Source: BOG-933 sp037132135 (GTDB lineage Bacteria > Pseudomonadota > Alphaproteobacteria > Azospirillales > Azospirillaceae). From it: DNA of 48,521 nucleotides. The position numbers and the translations under genes were made by a program. Below, one piece after another: positions 16,837 through 25,697 of the stretch (position 1 is the stretch's first letter; each line of letters begins with the position of its first letter). The notes below the pieces were generated by a model. The model was given only the letters and a program-made list of their open reading frames with translations, did no database searches and was not told where the DNA came from. The stretch covers positions 1-48,521 of the forward strand of contig JBAXPR010000014.1 in assembly GCA_037132135.1 (NCBI GenBank), written 5' to 3'.

Positions 16837-18218
16837 CCAGCCTGCCGCATCGCTTCCATCCCACCGTGCTGCGCGAGTACGACATCCGGGGGGTGGTCGG
16901 CGAGACGTTGACCGCAGCCGATCTCTATGCCATCGGCCGCGCCTTTGGGACGGTGGTGGCACGAGCCGGCGGCAGTCTGGTGTGTGTCGGGTATGACGGG
17001 CGGCTGAGTTCGCCGGCCCTGGAAGCGGCGGTGGTCGAGGGGTTGGTTGCCTGCGGTCTGGCGGTCGAGCGTATCGGCCTCGGTCCAACACCGATGCTGT
17101 ACTATGCCGCCCGCGAGCGCTGCGCCGATGGCGGGGTGATGATCACCGGCTCCCACAACCCGCCGAATTACAACGGCATCAAGATGGTGCTGGGCCGGCG
17201 GCCGTTTTTTGGTCGGGACATTCAGTTTCTCGGCGCGCTGGCCGCCGCCGCCGATTATGTCAACGGCACCGGCAGCGCCGCCGACATTGATCTTCGCGCC
17301 CCGTATGTCGAGCGTCTGGCTCGTGATTACAGAGGGCAGCGGCCACTGAAGGTGGCCTGGGACGCCGGCAACGGCGCCACGGCCGAGATCATGCGCCGGC
17401 TGACGGCGGTTTTGCCCGGCGAGCACATCCTGCTCTTCGACACCATCGACGGCACCTTCCCCAACCATCACCCCGATCCGACGGTGCCGGAGAATCTGGT
17501 CGCTCTGCAGCGGGCGGTTGCCGAGCACGGCTGCGATCTCGGGGTCGGCTTCGACGGCGACGGCGATCGCATCGGCGCGATCGATCACACCGGCCGCATC
17601 GTCTGGGGCGATCAGCTGCTGGCGCTCTATGCGGCGGTGGTGCTGAAAAGCCATCCCGGCGGCACGATCATCGCCGACGTCAAGGCCAGCCAGACCCTCT
17701 TTGACGAGGTCGCCCGGCTCGGCGGCACGCCGCTGATGTACAAGACCGGCCATTCCCTGATCAAGGCCAAGATGGCCGAGACCGGGTCGCCGCTGGCCGG
17801 CGAGATGAGTGGCCATATCTTTTTTGCCGACACATGGTATGGCTTCGACGACGCCCTTTATTGCGCCGTGCGGCTGCTGTCGCTGGTTTCCGAGGCCGGC
17901 CGGTCGCTGGCCGCCCTCCGCGACGATCTGCCGGCAGTGATCAACACGCCCGAACTGCGCTTCCAGGTCAGCGAGGAGCGCAAATTCGCGGTGATCGGCG
18001 AGGTCAGGGCCCGGCTGGAGGCCGAGGGCGCCACCGTCAACGCCATTGATGGCGTTCGTGTCAGCACCGCCGACGGCTGGTGGCTGTTGCGGGCCTCGAA
18101 CACCCAGGATGTTCTGGTCGCCCGGGCCGAAGCCTTCACCGAGGACGGCCTAGCCCGGCTCAAGGCGGAACTGGCCGGTCAGCTCCGCCAGTCCGGCCTC
18201 GAAGCCCCGCCCTCGTAA
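16833..18218 (+). CDS. Phosphomannomutase/phosphoglucomutase (AlgC type)
   Basis: Interconverts hexose 6- and 1-phosphates, feeding GalU and/or GDP-mannose synthesis. It has 461 residues with the four alpha-D-phosphohexomutase signatures: the phosphoserine loop GVMITGSHNPP, the Mg2+ loop GFDGDGDR, the sugar-binding loop GEMSGHIFF, and the C-terminal phosphate loop with VSTADGWWLLRASNTQ. The N-terminus REYDIRGVVGE matches the AlgC/PMM-PGM group. The start is GTG 16833, overlapping the ugd stop as GTGA, a sign of translational coupling. It ends 6 bp from the convergent kinase gene with no visible terminator. Substrate preference (Man or Glc) cannot be decided. Confidence 0.93.
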   Translation: MTSLPHRFHPTVLREYDIRGVVGETLTAADLYAIGRAFGTVVARAGGSLVCVGYDGRLSSPALEAAVVEGLVACGLAVERIGLGPTPMLYYAARERCADGGVMITGSHNPPNYNGIKMVLGRRPFFGRDIQFLGALAAAADYVNGTGSAADIDLRAPYVERLARDYRGQRPLKVAWDAGNGATAEIMRRLTAVLPGEHILLFDTIDGTFPNHHPDPTVPENLVALQRAVAEHGCDLGVGFDGDGDRIGAIDHTGRIVWGDQLLALYAAVVLKSHPGGTIIADVKASQTLFDEVARLGGTPLMYKTGHSLIKAKMAETGSPLAGEMSGHIFFADTWYGFDDALYCAVRLLSLVSEAGRSLAALRDDLPAVINTPELRFQVSEERKFAVIGEVRARLEAEGATVNAIDGVRVSTADGWWLLRASNTQDVLVARAEAFTEDGLARLKAELAGQLRQSGLEAPPS

Positions 18219-18224
18219 GGCCGG

Positions 18225-19175
18225 TCAGGGCGTCGGCAGTGGCAGGGTCACCGTCGCCGTCAGGCCGCCTTCGGGGCGGTTGGTGAAGCCGATCGTGCCG
18301 CCATGGGCCTGGATCACCGTGCGCACGACGCTGAGGCCGAGGCCGACGCCGCCGGTGGCGCTGTTGCGCGAGGGCTCCAGCCGGTAGAAGGGCGAGAACA
18401 CCGCCTCCTGTTCGGCCTCGGGGATGCCCGGGCCGTCGTCGTCGATGGTCACGATCAGGCTGGCGCCGCCGGCGGTCAGCGCGATGCGGGCGGCGTGGCC
18501 ATATGTGACCGCATTGTCGATCAGGTTGGTCAGGGCGCGCTTGAGGGCGCTCCGTCGGCATTCGAACGGCCGGCGGCCGGCGGGCTCGGGCTCGAACGAC
18601 ACCGGCAGGCCAGCATCGGCCATATCATAACAGATGCTCGAGAGCAGGCCGACCAGATCCACGGTCTGGCGCGCCTCGCGGGCGGCATCCTCGCGGGCGA
18701 AGGAGAGGGTGGCGGCGATCATCGCCTCCATTTCATCGAGGGTGGCGCGCATCCGCGCCTGTTCCTCGGGGTCGGCGATGAACTCGGTGCGCAGGCGCAG
18801 CAGCGTGATCGGCGTGCGCAGATCGTGGGAAATCGCGGCCAGCATCCGGGTGCGGTCCTCCACGAAGCTGCGCAACTGGCGCTGCATGGCGTTGAAAGCG
18901 CGGGCGACCATCCGCACCTCGTCCGGCCCGGTTTCGGGCAGCGGCGGCGCCCCGACATCGCGGCCGAAGCGCTCGGCGGCGGCGGCGATCTCCGAAAGCG
19001 GCCGGGTCAGCCGCCGCACCACCCAGAGCGACAGCACCAGCACCGGCACCGCCATCACCAGCGCCGAAATTCCGCCATGGGCATCCCGATGGTAAACGCC
19101 CATGCTCAGCAGGTGCGAGGCGGTGAGGCCGATCACCAGGGTCAGGATCGTGCGTCCGGACAGGCTGCGCGGCAC
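18225..19175 (-). CDS. HAMP histidine kinase of the Cus-like locus, minimal periplasmic domain
   Basis: 316 residues, EnvZ-like. Two membrane segments (about 9-26 and 36-53) are separated by only about ten periplasmic residues (YHRDAHGG), so there is practically no extracytoplasmic sensor domain. A HAMP linker follows (RRLTRPLSEIAAAAERF), then HisKA with His117 in AISHDLRTPITLLRLR, N box LTNLIDNAVTYG, G1 DDDGPGIP and G2 GVGLGLSVV. The start is uncertain. GTG 19175 has no Shine-Dalgarno. A CTG at 19205 in the same frame overlaps the regulator stop as CTGA, has GAGGG upstream, and would add LTPLAALARL. It is encoded directly after the response regulator. Likely role: sensing metal stress for the divergent efflux operon. 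Confidence 0.88.
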   Translation of the reverse strand: MPRSLSGRTILTLVIGLTASHLLSMGVYHRDAHGGISALVMAVPVLVLSLWVVRRLTRPLSEIAAAAERFGRDVGAPPLPETGPDEVRMVARAFNAMQRQLRSFVEDRTRMLAAISHDLRTPITLLRLRTEFIADPEEQARMRATLDEMEAMIAATLSFAREDAAREARQTVDLVGLLSSICYDMADAGLPVSFEPEPAGRRPFECRRSALKRALTNLIDNAVTYGHAARIALTAGGASLIVTIDDDGPGIPEAEQEAVFSPFYRLEPSRNSATGGVGLGLSVVRTVIQAHGGTIGFTNRPEGGLTATVTLPLPTP

Positions 19176-19201
19176 GAGGCGGGCGAGGGCGGCCAGGGGG
19201 G

Positions 19202-19921
19202 TCAGGATTCCCTCGCGATCTCGGGGGTGAAGACGTAGCCGCCGCCCCAGATGGTCTTGATCAGGCTCGGGGTCTTGGGGTCGGGCTCGATCTTGCGCCG
19301 CAGGCGCATCACCTGGGTGTCGATGCTGCGGTCGGTGATCGCGGTGGCGCCGCCGCGGGCGAAATCGATCAGCTGGTCGCGGCTCAGCACCCGGCGCGGA
19401 TGGGCGATGAAGGCCATCAGCAGGCCGTATTCGCCGGTGCTGAGCGGCTCGATCACGCCGTCGGCGCTTTCCAGCTCCCGGCGGTCGGTGTGGAAGCGCC
19501 AGCCGGCGAAGCAGAGCACGGCCCCGGCGGCCGGTGGCGGTTCGGGTAGGCCCTGGACCCGGCGCAGCACGGCGCGGATGCGGGCCAGCAGCTCGTGGGC
19601 GTCGAAGGGCTTGGTGACATAATCGTCGGCGCCGACCTCGAGGCCGATGGTGCGGTCGACCGGGTCGCCGATCGCGGTCAGCATGATGATCGGGATCGCC
19701 GAGGCGGCACGCAGTTGCCGGCAGAGGGTGAGGCCGTCCTCGCCGGGCAGCATGCGGTCGAGCACGATCAGGTCGACCCGCGACTCCTCCAGCTGCCGGC
19801 GCATCGCCCGGCCGTCGACGGCACCGCTGACCCGGAATCCCTGGGCGCCGAGAAAGCGCGCCAGGAGATCGCGAATCTCCCGGTGATCGTCAACGACCAG
19901 AATATGCGGTGCGCGCTCCAT
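19202..19921 (-). CDS. OmpR/PhoB-family response regulator of the Cus-like locus
   Basis: 239 residues. Receiver domain 1-120 has the acidic pair Asp11-Asp12, the phosphorylated Asp55 in LIVLDRMLPGEDG, the switch Thr in IIMLTAIGD, and Lys in VTKPFDAHELL. The C-terminal winged-helix DNA-binding domain (about 140-235) has LSTGEYGLLMAF, RVLSRDQLID and the terminal WGGGYVF block. It lies upstream of the kinase gene on the minus strand and is divergent from the TolC-like gene, with a 140-bp shared region containing phased TGTCA repeats. By position it should control the CusCBAF-like operon and possibly itself. Confidence 0.92.
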   Translation of the reverse strand: MERAPHILVVDDHREIRDLLARFLGAQGFRVSGAVDGRAMRRQLEESRVDLIVLDRMLPGEDGLTLCRQLRAASAIPIIMLTAIGDPVDRTIGLEVGADDYVTKPFDAHELLARIRAVLRRVQGLPEPPPAAGAVLCFAGWRFHTDRRELESADGVIEPLSTGEYGLLMAFIAHPRRVLSRDQLIDFARGGATAITDRSIDTQVMRLRRKIEPDPKTPSLIKTIWGGGYVFTPEIARES

Positions 19922-19961
19922 GGCGGCGAGGATAGCAGGAAGCGGCCGGGGTTTGAAATCC

Positions 19962-20010
19962 TGTCACACTTTGTCATGGCTTGGCGGCGGCGCGTCAAAC
20001 TTGGGTGACA
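19962..20010. promoter_or_regulatory. Candidate response-regulator operator between cus-type divergent operons
   Basis: TGTCA occurs at 19962-19966 and again at 19972-19976, exactly 10 bp apart (TGTCACACTT then TGTCATGGCT), and in inverted orientation as TGACA at 20006-20010. Direct repeats phased at one helical turn are typical for OmpR-family regulators. The site is 40-90 bp upstream of both the regulator gene and the TolC-like gene. A TTGAAA at 19953-19958 may be part of a promoter, but I see no good -10 for it. Confidence 0.5.
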
Positions 20011-20061
20011 TCGCTGGGCCAAAACCGGCGCTCGGGGCGTCATCACCAACGGGAGCCGGCC

Positions 20062-21339
20062 ATGGCGGGAGTTTCAGGGAGGGCAGCGATCATTCTCGGC
20101 GCGGTCGTCGCCGGTCTCGGCCTTGCCGGGCCGGCGCTCGCGGCCGGGCCGGCGCCCGGGAGTTCACTCGAGGAGTTGCTCCAGGTCGTGCACCGCATGA
20201 ACCCCGAACTGGCGGCGGCGACGCTGGAGGCCGAGGCGGCGGCGGCGCGGGCAGAGGCGGCGGGGCGGCTGCCCGATCCCAAATTCGCCCTGAAATACGA
20301 CGAGTGGCCGCGGGCCAGCCCCGGCTACGCCCCCAGCATAAGCCGCTTCGGCACCATGCGCTATGAGCTGTCCCAGGAAATTCCCCTTGGCGGCAAGCGC
20401 GAACTCAGACGCGAGCAGGCGCTGGCCGAGCATCGCCAGTCCCAGGGACAGCGGCAGGCGGCGGCGCTCGATCTCGCGGCGCGGGTCAAGATCGTTTACG
20501 CCGAATACCATCAGGCGCTGAAGGCCATCGAGCAGCTGGGTGCGCTCAGGGGGCTGGTCGGCCGCACCGGCCAGTCGGCGCTGGCCCGCTACGGCCAGAG
20601 TCTGGGCAGCCAGATGGAGCCGCTCCAGGCCGATCTTGAGCGCCGGGAGCTGGAGGGCGAACTGGTGCGGATGGGCCTGGAGCGCCAACTGGCGCAGGTT
20701 CGGCTCAACGCCCTGCTCAACCGCCCGGCCGGGGCGCCGCTGAGCACCACGCCCCGGCTGCGGCCGCTGCCGCCCGCGGCCAGGCTGGAGCCGGCGGCGC
20801 TGCTGGAGCGGGCGCGGGTGGCCAATCCCGGGTTGCAAACCCAGCAGGCCAGGATCGACGCCGCCGACCGCGGGCGGGATCTGGCCGACCGCTCCTGGTA
20901 TCCCGACCTCGGGGTCGGCGTCGGGGTGGTGCAGAAGAGCAGCGGTGTCGACAGTTATGAAGCGCTGATCGAGCTGAACATTCCGTTGCAATGGGGCCTG
21001 CGGCGGGCCCAGCAGGCCGAAGCCACCGCCATGGCCTCGGCGGCGCGCTCGCGGCTGACCCAGGCCGAGCGGCAGCTGGAGTCCGATCTGACCGAGGCGG
21101 TCTATCGCCTGCGGGCGGCGCTGGAGCGCGAAAAGATACTGCGCAGCGGCCTCGTGCCCCAGGCCAACAGTGTGCTGCGCTCGGCGGCCAAGGCCTATGA
21201 ACTGGGCCAGGGCGAGTTTCCCGCCGTGCTCGAGGCCGGGCGGCGGCTGCGCACCATCCAGCTCGATCAGCTGAGGCTTCAACTCGAGCAGCAGGTGCGG
21301 CTCGCCGAGATCGAACGGCTGATCGGCGGAGATTTGTGA
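20062..21339 (+). CDS. Outer-membrane efflux factor (CusC/TolC family)
   Basis: 425 residues, signal peptide 1-24 (IILGAVVAGLGLAGPALA). The mature protein has the duplicated OEP architecture: two long alpha-helical repeats with LEELLQVVHRMNPELAAATLEAEAAAARAEAAGRL-type helices and short strands such as YELSQEIPLGGKRE and EALIELNIPLQ. No N-terminal lipobox cysteine is present, in contrast to E. coli CusC. It forms the outer-membrane channel of a tripartite pump. ATG 20062 has GGGAG upstream. It overlaps the adaptor gene (TGATG junction), so translation is coupled. Confidence 0.88.
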   Translation: MAGVSGRAAIILGAVVAGLGLAGPALAAGPAPGSSLEELLQVVHRMNPELAAATLEAEAAAARAEAAGRLPDPKFALKYDEWPRASPGYAPSISRFGTMRYELSQEIPLGGKRELRREQALAEHRQSQGQRQAAALDLAARVKIVYAEYHQALKAIEQLGALRGLVGRTGQSALARYGQSLGSQMEPLQADLERRELEGELVRMGLERQLAQVRLNALLNRPAGAPLSTTPRLRPLPPAARLEPAALLERARVANPGLQTQQARIDAADRGRDLADRSWYPDLGVGVGVVQKSSGVDSYEALIELNIPLQWGLRRAQQAEATAMASAARSRLTQAERQLESDLTEAVYRLRAALEREKILRSGLVPQANSVLRSAAKAYELGQGEFPAVLEAGRRLRTIQLDQLRLQLEQQVRLAEIERLIGGDL

Positions 21340-22544
21340 TGATGCGTCCCCCGATCGCCCTGCTGGTGCTGCTCGCGCTGCTGGCGCCGGTCCCGCCGGC
21401 CGCCGCCGCCGACATCTCCCCTCCGCGCAAGCTGCTCTACTACAGCAATCCGATGGGCCTGCCCGACACCTCGCCAGTGCCGAAAAAGGACGGCATGGGC
21501 ATGGATTACGTCCCGGTCTATGCCGAGGAGCCGGCGGCCGGGCCAGCGGCCGGCGCCTCCGGCCCGGTCGCCGGGACGGTCCGGGTCAGCGCCGACAAGG
21601 TTCAGAAGCTGGGTGTACGCACCGAGACGGTGATGGAACGCCCGCTGGCGCGTACGGTGCGGGCGTTGGGGACGGTACAGCCGATCGAGCAGAACGAGGC
21701 GGTGGTCGCGCCCCGTTTCGATGCCTGGATCGAGACCCTGGCCGTCCACACCACCGGGCAGCCGGTGACCCGGGGCCAGTCGCTGATGCAGGTCTACAGT
21801 CCGGTGCTGGTGCTGGCCCAGGAGGAATACCTGGTCGCGGCGCGCAGCGGCGTGGCCGGTCTGGCCGAGGGCGCGCTCCGCAAGCTGCGCAATCTCGAGG
21901 TTCCCGAGGACGAGATCGCGGCTCTGCGCAAGCGCGGCAGCGCCAGCCACACCGTCAGCATCCGCTCGCCGCTGACCGGCGTGGTCACAGAGCGCCGGGC
22001 GGTGAAAGGGATGCGCTTTACCGCCGGCGAAATGCTCTACCGGCTGGCCGATCTCTCCGACGTCTGGGTGCTCGCCGATGTCTTTGAACAGGATGTCGGC
22101 CTCGTCACCATCGGCCAGACGGTGCGGATCGTGCTCAACGCCTTTCCCGGGCGCGCCTTCACCGGCGTCGTCAGCATGATCCACCCGACCATGACCGCCG
22201 AAAACCGCACCGTGAAGGTCCACATCACCCTGCCCAATCCCGAGGGCACGCTGAGGCCGGCGATGTCGGCGACCGTGGAACTGGCGGCCCCGGTATCGGC
22301 GGCTCCGGTGCTGGCGGTGCCGGACTCGGCGGTGCTCGACAGCGGCAGCCGGCAGGTCGTGCTGGTCGAGCGCGGCGAGGGCCTCTACGAGCCCCGCCCG
22401 GTCCGGCTCGGCGCCCGCGCCGACGGCTACGTCCAGGTGCTGGGCGGTATCGGCGGCGGCGAGCGGGTGGTGGTGCGCGCCAACTTCCTGATCGACGCCG
22501 AAAGCAACCTGCGCGCCGCCCTCGGCGGCTTTTCCGGCCAGTAG
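21339..22544 (+). CDS. cusB: Cu/Ag efflux membrane-fusion protein (CusB family)
   Basis: 401 residues. The signal peptide (IALLVLLALLAPVPPAAAA) is followed by the metal-binding segment YYSNPMGLPDTSPVPKKD and GMGMDYVPVY, which is the methionine-rich N-terminus typical of CusB-type adaptors. A lipoyl/barrel-sandwich region with a short helical hairpin (LAQEEYLVAARSGVAGLAEGALRKL) comes next, then beta-barrel (LADLSDVWVLADVFEQDVG) and membrane-proximal domains. Start codons GTG 21336, ATG 21339 and ATG 21342 are all possible. I take ATG 21339, which overlaps the TolC-family stop. It connects the RND pump to the outer-membrane channel and is thought to receive metal from CusF. Confidence 0.92.
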   Translation: MMRPPIALLVLLALLAPVPPAAAADISPPRKLLYYSNPMGLPDTSPVPKKDGMGMDYVPVYAEEPAAGPAAGASGPVAGTVRVSADKVQKLGVRTETVMERPLARTVRALGTVQPIEQNEAVVAPRFDAWIETLAVHTTGQPVTRGQSLMQVYSPVLVLAQEEYLVAARSGVAGLAEGALRKLRNLEVPEDEIAALRKRGSASHTVSIRSPLTGVVTERRAVKGMRFTAGEMLYRLADLSDVWVLADVFEQDVGLVTIGQTVRIVLNAFPGRAFTGVVSMIHPTMTAENRTVKVHITLPNPEGTLRPAMSATVELAAPVSAAPVLAVPDSAVLDSGSRQVVLVERGEGLYEPRPVRLGARADGYVQVLGGIGGGERVVVRANFLIDAESNLRAALGGFSGQ

Positions 22545-22556
22545 CGGGACCACGCC

Positions 22557-25500
22557 ATGATCGCCGCCGTCATCCGCTGGTCCGCGCACCATGTCTTCCT
22601 GGTTCTGCTCGGCACCGCCGCCGTGATCGCGGCCGGGGTGCTGGCGGTCGAGCACAGCGCCCTCGACGCCTTGCCCGATCTCTCAGACGTACAGGTAATC
22701 CTCTACACCGACTATCCGGGACAGGCGCCCCAGGTGGTCGAGGATCAGGTGACCTATCCGCTGACCACCGCCATGCTCAGCGTGCCGCGCTCGAAGCTGG
22801 TGCGTGGCTTTTCGTTCTTTGGCGCCTCGTTCGTGTATGTCATCTTCGAGGACGGCACCGACATCTATTGGGCGCGCTCGCGGGTCCTGGAATATCTCAG
22901 TTTCGCCGCCAGACGCCTGCCTGCCGGGGTGACGCCGAGCCTGGGTCCGGACGCCACCGGCGTCGGCTGGGTCTATCAGTATGTCGTGCTGGCGCAGGAG
23001 CGTACGCTGGCCGAACTCCGTACGCTTCAGGACTGGTTCCTGCGCTTTCAGCTGGCCAAGGCGGGCGGCGTCGCCGAAATCGCCGGGGTCGGCGGTTTCG
23101 TCCAGCAGTATCAGGTGGTGGTCGAACCCCAGAAGCTCCAGGCGTACGGTCTGTCCCTCGACAAGGTCACGGCGGCGATCCGGGCCAGTAATCTCGATGT
23201 CGGCGGCCGGGTGGTCGAGATGGCCGAGACCGAATACGTCGTCCGCGGCCGCGGCTATCTGCGCGGCGTCGGGGACCTCGAGCAGGTGGTGCTGAAGGTC
23301 GAGCGCGGCTCGCCGGTGCTGCTGCGCGATGTCGCCCGGGTCGAACTCGGACCCGACGAACGGCGCGGTCTGGCCGAACTCGACGGCGAGGGCGAGGTGG
23401 TGTCGGGTATTGCGCTCCAGCGCTTCGGCGAGAACGCGCTGGCGGTGATCCGCAACGTCAAGGACAAGCTGGCCGAACTGGCGCCAAGCCTGCCTCAGGG
23501 GGTCGAGATCCGGGCGGTTTACGACCGCTCCGACCTCATCCTGCGCGCCGTCGACACCCTCAGGCACACCCTCCTTGAGGAAAGTCTGATCGTCGCTCTG
23601 GTCTGCGTCGTCTTTCTGATGCATGTCCGCAGCGCCCTGGTGGCGATCCTGATGCTGCCGGTCGGGGTGCTGATCGCGATCATCATCATGCAGGCTCTGG
23701 GGCAGACCTCCAACATTATGAGTCTCGGCGGCATCGCCATCGCGGTCGGCGCCATGGTCGATGCCGCGATCGTGATGATCGAGAACGCCCACAAGCATCT
23801 GGAGCGGCGGCCGGCCGGGATGAGCCGCCATCAGGCGCTGCTGGAGGCCGCGATCGAGGTTGGACCCAGCCTTTTTTTCGGCCTGCTGATCATCACTGTC
23901 TCGTTTTTGCCCGTGTTCACGCTGGAGGCCCAGGAGGGCCGCCTCTTCAAGCCGCTGGCCTTCACCAAGACCTTTGCCATGGCCGGGGCCGCCGTGCTCT
24001 CGATTACGCTGGTGCCGGTGCTGATGGGCCTCTTTGTCCGCGGCCGGATCATGGCCGAGGGCCGCAACCCGCTCAACCGGCTGATGATCTGGCTCTACCG
24101 CCCGGTGATCGCCTGGGTGCTGCGCCACAAGCTCCTGACCATCGGGCTGGCGCTGCTTACCTTTGCCGGTTCGGCCTGGCCGGCGCTGCAACTCGGCTCC
24201 GAGTTCATGCCCACGCTCAACGAGGGCACGCTGCTCTATATGCCGACGACGCTGCCCGGCCTCTCGATCACCAAGGCCGGCGAGTTGCTCCAGACCCAGG
24301 ACCGGATCATCAAGAGCTTTCCCGAGGTGCAGTCGGTGTTCGGCAAGGCCGGGCGCGCCGCCACCGCCACGGACCCGGCACCGACCGAGATGTTTGAGAC
24401 CGTGATCAATCTCAAGCCCGAGTCCGAATGGCGGCCAGGCCTGACCATCGACCGGCTGGTCGCCGAGATGGATCAGGCGCTGCAGATGCCGGGGATCAGC
24501 AACGCCTGGACGATGCCGCTCCGCGCCCGCATCGACATGCTGAGCACCGGCATCCGCACCCCGGTCGGGATCAAGGTTTTCGGCACCAGCCTGGATCAGA
24601 TGGACGGGGTGGCGCGTGAGATCGAACGGGTGGTCAAGGCCGTGCCAGGCGCCACCAGCGCCTATGCCGAACGCACCCTCGGCGGCTATTACCTCAACAT
24701 CGATCCCGATCGCGACCAGCTGGCCCGCTATGGCCTGACCATCGGCGCGCTGCAGGAGGTGATTCTGACCGCGCTCGGCGGCGAGACCGTCACCACCACC
24801 GTCGAGGGTCGCGAGCGTTTCGGCGTCAATGTCCGCTATCCGCGGGCACTGAGAAGCGACCCCGACGCCATCGCCCGTCAGGTGCTGGTCCACACCATGG
24901 ACGGCACGCCGGTGCCGCTGGGGCAACTGGCCCGGGTCAGCCTGTCGCAGGGGCCGGCAACCATCCGCACCGAAAACGCGCTGCTCTCGGTTTACATCTT
25001 CGTCGATCTCCACGACCGCGACCTCGGCGGCTTTGTCGAGGAGGCGCGCCGGGCGGTGCGCGAGCAGGTCAGGCTGCCGCCGGGCACCGTCGTGCAGTGG
25101 AGCGGCCAGTTCGAATACATGGAGCGGGCCAAGGAGAAGCTCAAGATCGTGGTGCCGGTGACCATCAGCCTGATCTTCCTGCTGCTCTACCTCAATTTTC
25201 AGCGGATCACCGAAACCCTGATCGTGATGCTCTCGGTACCGTTTTCACTGATCGGCGGCGTCTGGCTGCTGTGGTGGTATCAGTTCAATCTCAGTGTCGC
25301 GGTGATGGTCGGCTTCATCGCCCTGGCCGGAGTCGCGGCCGAGACCGGGGTCGTGATGCTGATCTATCTCGATCAGGCGCTTCGGGAGCGGCGGGCCCGG
25401 GACGGCACGCTCAGCCGCGCCGCGCTCTATGGCGCCGTGATGGCGGGGGCGGTCGAACGGGTGCGGCCCAAGATGATGACGGTGTGTGCGATCATGGCCG

Positions 25501-25682
25501 GGCTGCTGCCGATCCTCTGGACCAGCGGCACCGGTGCCGAGGTCATGCAGCGCATCGCCCTGCCGATGATCGGCGGCATGGTGTCCTCGACGATTCTGAC
25601 CCTGATCGTGATTCCGGCGCTCTATACCCTGATCAAGGAGATCGGGCTGCCGCCGACCCCGCCTCCACCGTCCGTCCCCTGA
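22557..25682 (+). CDS. cusA: Cu(I)/Ag(I) RND efflux pump (CusA, HME4 type)
   Basis: 1041 residues, full length for a heavy-metal RND pump. TM4 carries AIAVGAMVDAAIVMIENAHK (about residues 394-413), the pattern of the HME4 (monovalent Cu/Ag) subgroup and not the D-F-G-type motif of CzcA pumps. DALPDLSDVQVILYTDYPGQAP near the N-terminus, LYMPTTLPGLS, and RIDMLSTGIRTPVGIKVFG in the periplasmic domain are also CusA-like. The C-terminal half has SVPFSLIGGVWLLWWYQFNLSVA and GLLPILWTSGTGAEVM. It is 12 bp after the adaptor gene and 15 bp before the CusF-like gene, clearly in one operon. Proton-driven export to the outside is expected. Confidence 0.95.
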   Translation: MIAAVIRWSAHHVFLVLLGTAAVIAAGVLAVEHSALDALPDLSDVQVILYTDYPGQAPQVVEDQVTYPLTTAMLSVPRSKLVRGFSFFGASFVYVIFEDGTDIYWARSRVLEYLSFAARRLPAGVTPSLGPDATGVGWVYQYVVLAQERTLAELRTLQDWFLRFQLAKAGGVAEIAGVGGFVQQYQVVVEPQKLQAYGLSLDKVTAAIRASNLDVGGRVVEMAETEYVVRGRGYLRGVGDLEQVVLKVERGSPVLLRDVARVELGPDERRGLAELDGEGEVVSGIALQRFGENALAVIRNVKDKLAELAPSLPQGVEIRAVYDRSDLILRAVDTLRHTLLEESLIVALVCVVFLMHVRSALVAILMLPVGVLIAIIIMQALGQTSNIMSLGGIAIAVGAMVDAAIVMIENAHKHLERRPAGMSRHQALLEAAIEVGPSLFFGLLIITVSFLPVFTLEAQEGRLFKPLAFTKTFAMAGAAVLSITLVPVLMGLFVRGRIMAEGRNPLNRLMIWLYRPVIAWVLRHKLLTIGLALLTFAGSAWPALQLGSEFMPTLNEGTLLYMPTTLPGLSITKAGELLQTQDRIIKSFPEVQSVFGKAGRAATATDPAPTEMFETVINLKPESEWRPGLTIDRLVAEMDQALQMPGISNAWTMPLRARIDMLSTGIRTPVGIKVFGTSLDQMDGVAREIERVVKAVPGATSAYAERTLGGYYLNIDPDRDQLARYGLTIGALQEVILTALGGETVTTTVEGRERFGVNVRYPRALRSDPDAIARQVLVHTMDGTPVPLGQLARVSLSQGPATIRTENALLSVYIFVDLHDRDLGGFVEEARRAVREQVRLPPGTVVQWSGQFEYMERAKEKLKIVVPVTISLIFLLLYLNFQRITETLIVMLSVPFSLIGGVWLLWWYQFNLSVAVMVGFIALAGVAAETGVVMLIYLDQALRERRARDGTLSRAALYGAVMAGAVERVRPKMMTVCAIMAGLLPILWTSGTGAEVMQRIALPMIGGMVSSTILTLIVIPALYTLIKEIGLPPTPPPPSVP

Positions 25683-25697
25683 AACCGGAGTCCTGCC

